64,000 bases of DNA from Pseudomonas sp. dw_612 (GTDB lineage Bacteria > Pseudomonadota > Gammaproteobacteria > Pseudomonadales > Pseudomonadaceae). The position numbers and the translations under genes were made by a program. Shown here in pieces: positions 61,796-64,000 of this stretch. Under the pieces are notes generated by a model, which worked only from the letters and a program-made list of their open reading frames with translations, did no database searches and was not told where the DNA came from. Within the stretch, counting starts at the first letter, position 1, and each line of letters begins with the position of its first letter. The DNA lies in the NCBI RefSeq assembly GCF_018449725.1, contig NZ_JAAVVC010000013.1:1-64000 (forward strand), read 5' to 3'.

Positions 61796-63478
61796 ATGAA
61801 CAAGAACAATCGCCATCCTGCAGACGGTAAGAAACCAATCACCATTTTTGGCCCGGACTTTCCTTTCGCCTTCGACGACTGGATCGAACACCCGGCTGGC
61901 CTCGGCAGCATTCCTGAGCACAACCACGGTGCCGAAGTGGCGATCGTCGGCGCGGGCATCGCCGGTTTGGTGGCGGCCTACGAGTTGATGAAGCTGGGCC
62001 TTAAACCCGTCGTCTACGAAGCCTCGAAGATGGGCGGTCGTCTGCGCTCCCAGGCATTCAACGGGACCGATGGCATCGTCGCCGAATTGGGCGGGATGCG
62101 CTTCCCGGTATCGTCTACCGCGTTCTATCACTACGTCGACAAACTCGGCCTGCAGACCAAGCCTTTTCCGAACCCGCTGACGCCCGCGTCGGGCAGCACG
62201 GTGATCGACATCGAAGGCAAAACCCATTACGCACAGAAACTGGCGGACCTTCCTGCACTGTTCCAGGAAGTGGCTGACGCCTGGGCGGATGCATTGGAAG
62301 CCGGTTCGCAATTCGCCGATATCCAACAAGCGATCCGTGACCGAGACGTGCCGCGCCTCAAAGAATTGTGGAACACCCTGGTTCCGCTGTGGGATGACCG
62401 CACTTTCTACGACTTCGTCGCGACGTCCAAAGCCTTCGCCAAACTCTCGTTCCATCACCGCGAAGTGTTCGGTCAGGTCGGCTTCGGCACCGGCGGCTGG
62501 GATTCGGACTTCCCGAACTCGATGCTGGAAATCTTCCGGGTGGTGATGACCAACTGCGACGATCACCAGCATCTGGTCGTCGGTGGCGTCGAACAAGTCC
62601 CGCAAGGCATCTGGCGCCATGTGCCAGAACGCTGCGTGCACTGGCCCGAAGGCACCAGTCTCAAGTCTTTGCACCGAGGCGCGCCGCGCTCCGGGGTTAA
62701 AAAAATCGCCCACGCCGCTGACGGCCGCTTTGCGGTCACCGACAACAACGGCGACACCCGCGAATACGCCGCCGTACTGACCACCTGCCAGAGCTGGTTG
62801 CTGACCACCCAGATCGAATGCGACGAAACCCTGTTCTCGCAAAAGATGTGGATGGCCCTCGACCGCACCCGTTACATGCAATCGTCGAAAACCTTTGTGA
62901 TGGTCGACCGGCCGTTCTGGAAAGACAAAGATCCGGAAACCGGCCGCGACCTGATGAGCATGACCCTCACCGATCGCCTGACCCGTGGCACTTACCTGTT
63001 CGACAACGGTGACGACAAGCCAGGTGTGATTTGCCTGTCGTATTCGTGGATGAGCGACGCGTTGAAAATGCTGCCGCACCCGGTGGAAAAACGCGTGAAG
63101 CTGGCGCTGGATGCGTTGAAGAAAATCTACCCGAAAGTCGATATCGCCGCGCGGATCATTGGCGACCCGATCACCGTGTCCTGGGAAGCCGACCCGCATT
63201 TCCTCGGTGCCTTCAAAGGCGCCCTGCCCGGCCACTACCGCTACAACCAGCGCATGTACGCGCACTTCATGCAGGACGACATGCCCGCCGAACAACGCGG
63301 GATTTTCATCGCCGGCGACGACGTTTCATGGACGCCGGCCTGGGTTGAAGGCGCGGTACAGACCTCGCTCAATGCGGTTTGGGGCATCATGAAACACTTC
63401 GGCGGTGAAACTCACGACGAGAACCCGGGTCCAGGAGATGTGTTCAACGAGATCGGTCCGATCGCCCTGCCCGAGTAA
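61796..63478 (+). CDS. davB: L-lysine 2-monooxygenase (flavin amine oxidase family)
   Basis: FAD enzyme converting lysine to 5-aminovaleramide with release of CO2, the first step of the Pseudomonas aminovalerate route. The 560-residue length equals that of P. putida DavB. Features are the FAD motif VAIVGAGIAGLVAAYELMKLG (about residues 45-65), GGRLRSQAF, LGGMRFPVSS, and the C-terminal FAD-contact IAGDDVSWTPAWVEGAVQTSL. It was formerly annotated as tryptophan 2-monooxygenase from homology to IaaM. It is 12 bp before the davA amidase, and that pairing supports the lysine assignment. Confidence 0.9.
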   Translation: MNKNNRHPADGKKPITIFGPDFPFAFDDWIEHPAGLGSIPEHNHGAEVAIVGAGIAGLVAAYELMKLGLKPVVYEASKMGGRLRSQAFNGTDGIVAELGGMRFPVSSTAFYHYVDKLGLQTKPFPNPLTPASGSTVIDIEGKTHYAQKLADLPALFQEVADAWADALEAGSQFADIQQAIRDRDVPRLKELWNTLVPLWDDRTFYDFVATSKAFAKLSFHHREVFGQVGFGTGGWDSDFPNSMLEIFRVVMTNCDDHQHLVVGGVEQVPQGIWRHVPERCVHWPEGTSLKSLHRGAPRSGVKKIAHAADGRFAVTDNNGDTREYAAVLTTCQSWLLTTQIECDETLFSQKMWMALDRTRYMQSSKTFVMVDRPFWKDKDPETGRDLMSMTLTDRLTRGTYLFDNGDDKPGVICLSYSWMSDALKMLPHPVEKRVKLALDALKKIYPKVDIAARIIGDPITVSWEADPHFLGAFKGALPGHYRYNQRMYAHFMQDDMPAEQRGIFIAGDDVSWTPAWVEGAVQTSLNAVWGIMKHFGGETHDENPGPGDVFNEIGPIALPE

Positions 63479-63490
63479 GAGGAATCCGAA

Positions 63491-64000
63491 ATGCGCGTAG
63501 CCCTTTACCAATGTCCACCGCTGCCCCTGGACGTCGCCGGCAATCTGCAGCGCCTGCATCAACTGGCGCTGGAGGCCAAAGGTGCGGACTTGCTGGTGGT
63601 GCCGGAGATGTTCCTGACCGGCTACAACATCGGCGTCGATGCAGTCAGCGTCCTCGCCGAGGTGCACAACGGTGAATCGGCGCAACAGATTGCGCGCATT
63701 GCCAAGACCACCGGGATAGCCATTCTGTATGGCTACCCCGAGCGCACCGAAGACGGCCAGATCTACAACTCGGTGCAGTTGATCGACGCGAATGGCGAAC
63801 GCCTGTGCAACTACCGCAAGACTCATCTGTTCGGAGACCTTGATCACTCGATGTTCAGCGCTGGCGGCGATGATTTCCCGCTGGTTGAGCTCAATGGCTG
63901 GAAGCTTGGTTTCCTGATCTGCTACGACATGGAATTCCCGGAAAACGCCCGACGCCTGGCCCTGGCCGGCGCCGAGCTGATCCTGGTGCCGACCGCGAAC
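63491..64000 (+). CDS. davA: 5-aminopentanamidase, nitrilase superfamily (truncated by window end)
   Basis: Hydrolyses 5-aminovaleramide to 5-aminovalerate. The first 170 codons are inside the window and the frame is open to the edge. The catalytic Glu (VVPEMFLTGYN, about residue 39), Lys (NYRKTHLFGDLD, about 110) and Cys (GFLICYDMEFPENAR, about 145) of carbon-nitrogen hydrolases are all present. AGAGGA lies 6 bp before the ATG at 63491. It is co-transcribed with davB. Confidence 0.9.
   Translation, partial: MRVALYQCPPLPLDVAGNLQRLHQLALEAKGADLLVVPEMFLTGYNIGVDAVSVLAEVHNGESAQQIARIAKTTGIAILYGYPERTEDGQIYNSVQLIDANGERLCNYRKTHLFGDLDHSMFSAGGDDFPLVELNGWKLGFLICYDMEFPENARRLALAGAELILVPTAN

Overview
The window is a single contiguous piece of a Pseudomonas chromosome, most likely from the P. 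fluorescens/P. putida side of the genus. The support is the gene order (tyrS, M23 peptidase, anmK, erpA, argC; vfr next to trpGDC; trpE, gph, rpe; agt transporter; amgK, murU, lptD, surA, pdxA, rsmA, apaGH; prkA, yeaH, spoVR; cca, folB, plsY, tsaD, rpsU, dnaG, rpoD, rmcA; davBA), the GC-rich codon use, and at least eleven copies of Pseudomonas REP-type palindromes built around a GCGGGCTTGCTCGCGA core. No prophage, insertion sequence, CRISPR array or obvious genomic island is visible. The coding density and gene order are those of core genome.

Layout. 1-9.5 kb: tyrosyl-tRNA synthetase, a divergent cell-wall peptidase/anmK pair, erpA, argC, hemJ, a nitronate monooxygenase-like protein, a DUF805 membrane protein, an SDR and a HIT protein. 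9.6-13.6 kb: coq7, speD (GTG start), an OsmC protein, vfr and a lipoate ligase-like protein. 13.7-21.7 kb: the two tryptophan operons (trpGDC, and trpE behind gph and rpe) either side of the esterase autotransporter estP. A Trp-rich leader peptide precedes trpG, and nearly the same sequence forms the last codons of gph before trpE. 21.8-31.3 kb: an iron alcohol dehydrogenase, an ABC transporter matching agtABCD (4-aminobutyrate/5-aminovalerate uptake) and its two-component system agtSR. 31.3-42.7 kb: a DUF3530 protein, a DjlA-like co-chaperone, murU-amgK, then the lptD-surA-pdxA-rsmA-apaG-apaH-glpE series. 43-49.8 kb: prkA-yeaH-spoVR, cca and a divergent folK paralogue. 49.8-60.5 kb: folB, plsY, tsaD, and the rpsU-dnaG-rpoD macromolecular synthesis cluster followed by the c-di-GMP enzyme rmcA. 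60.5-64 kb: a CAU-anticodon tRNA that is better read as tRNA-Ile2 than tRNA-Met, a candidate structured RNA, an Lrp-type regulator, and davB-davA, the latter cut by the window end.

Functional links. davBA make 5-aminovalerate from lysine, and the agt system 33 kb away takes up the same compound, so both ends of the window touch one catabolic node. anmK, murU and amgK are three enzymes of the Pseudomonas route that recycles anhydro-MurNAc directly to UDP-MurNAc. The two trp operons appear to share one sensing element. The points most worth a second look are the twin trp leaders, the folded RNA candidate at 60676-60805, the two perfect palindromes upstream of agtA, the heat-shock-type promoter inside dnaG, and the tRNA identity.
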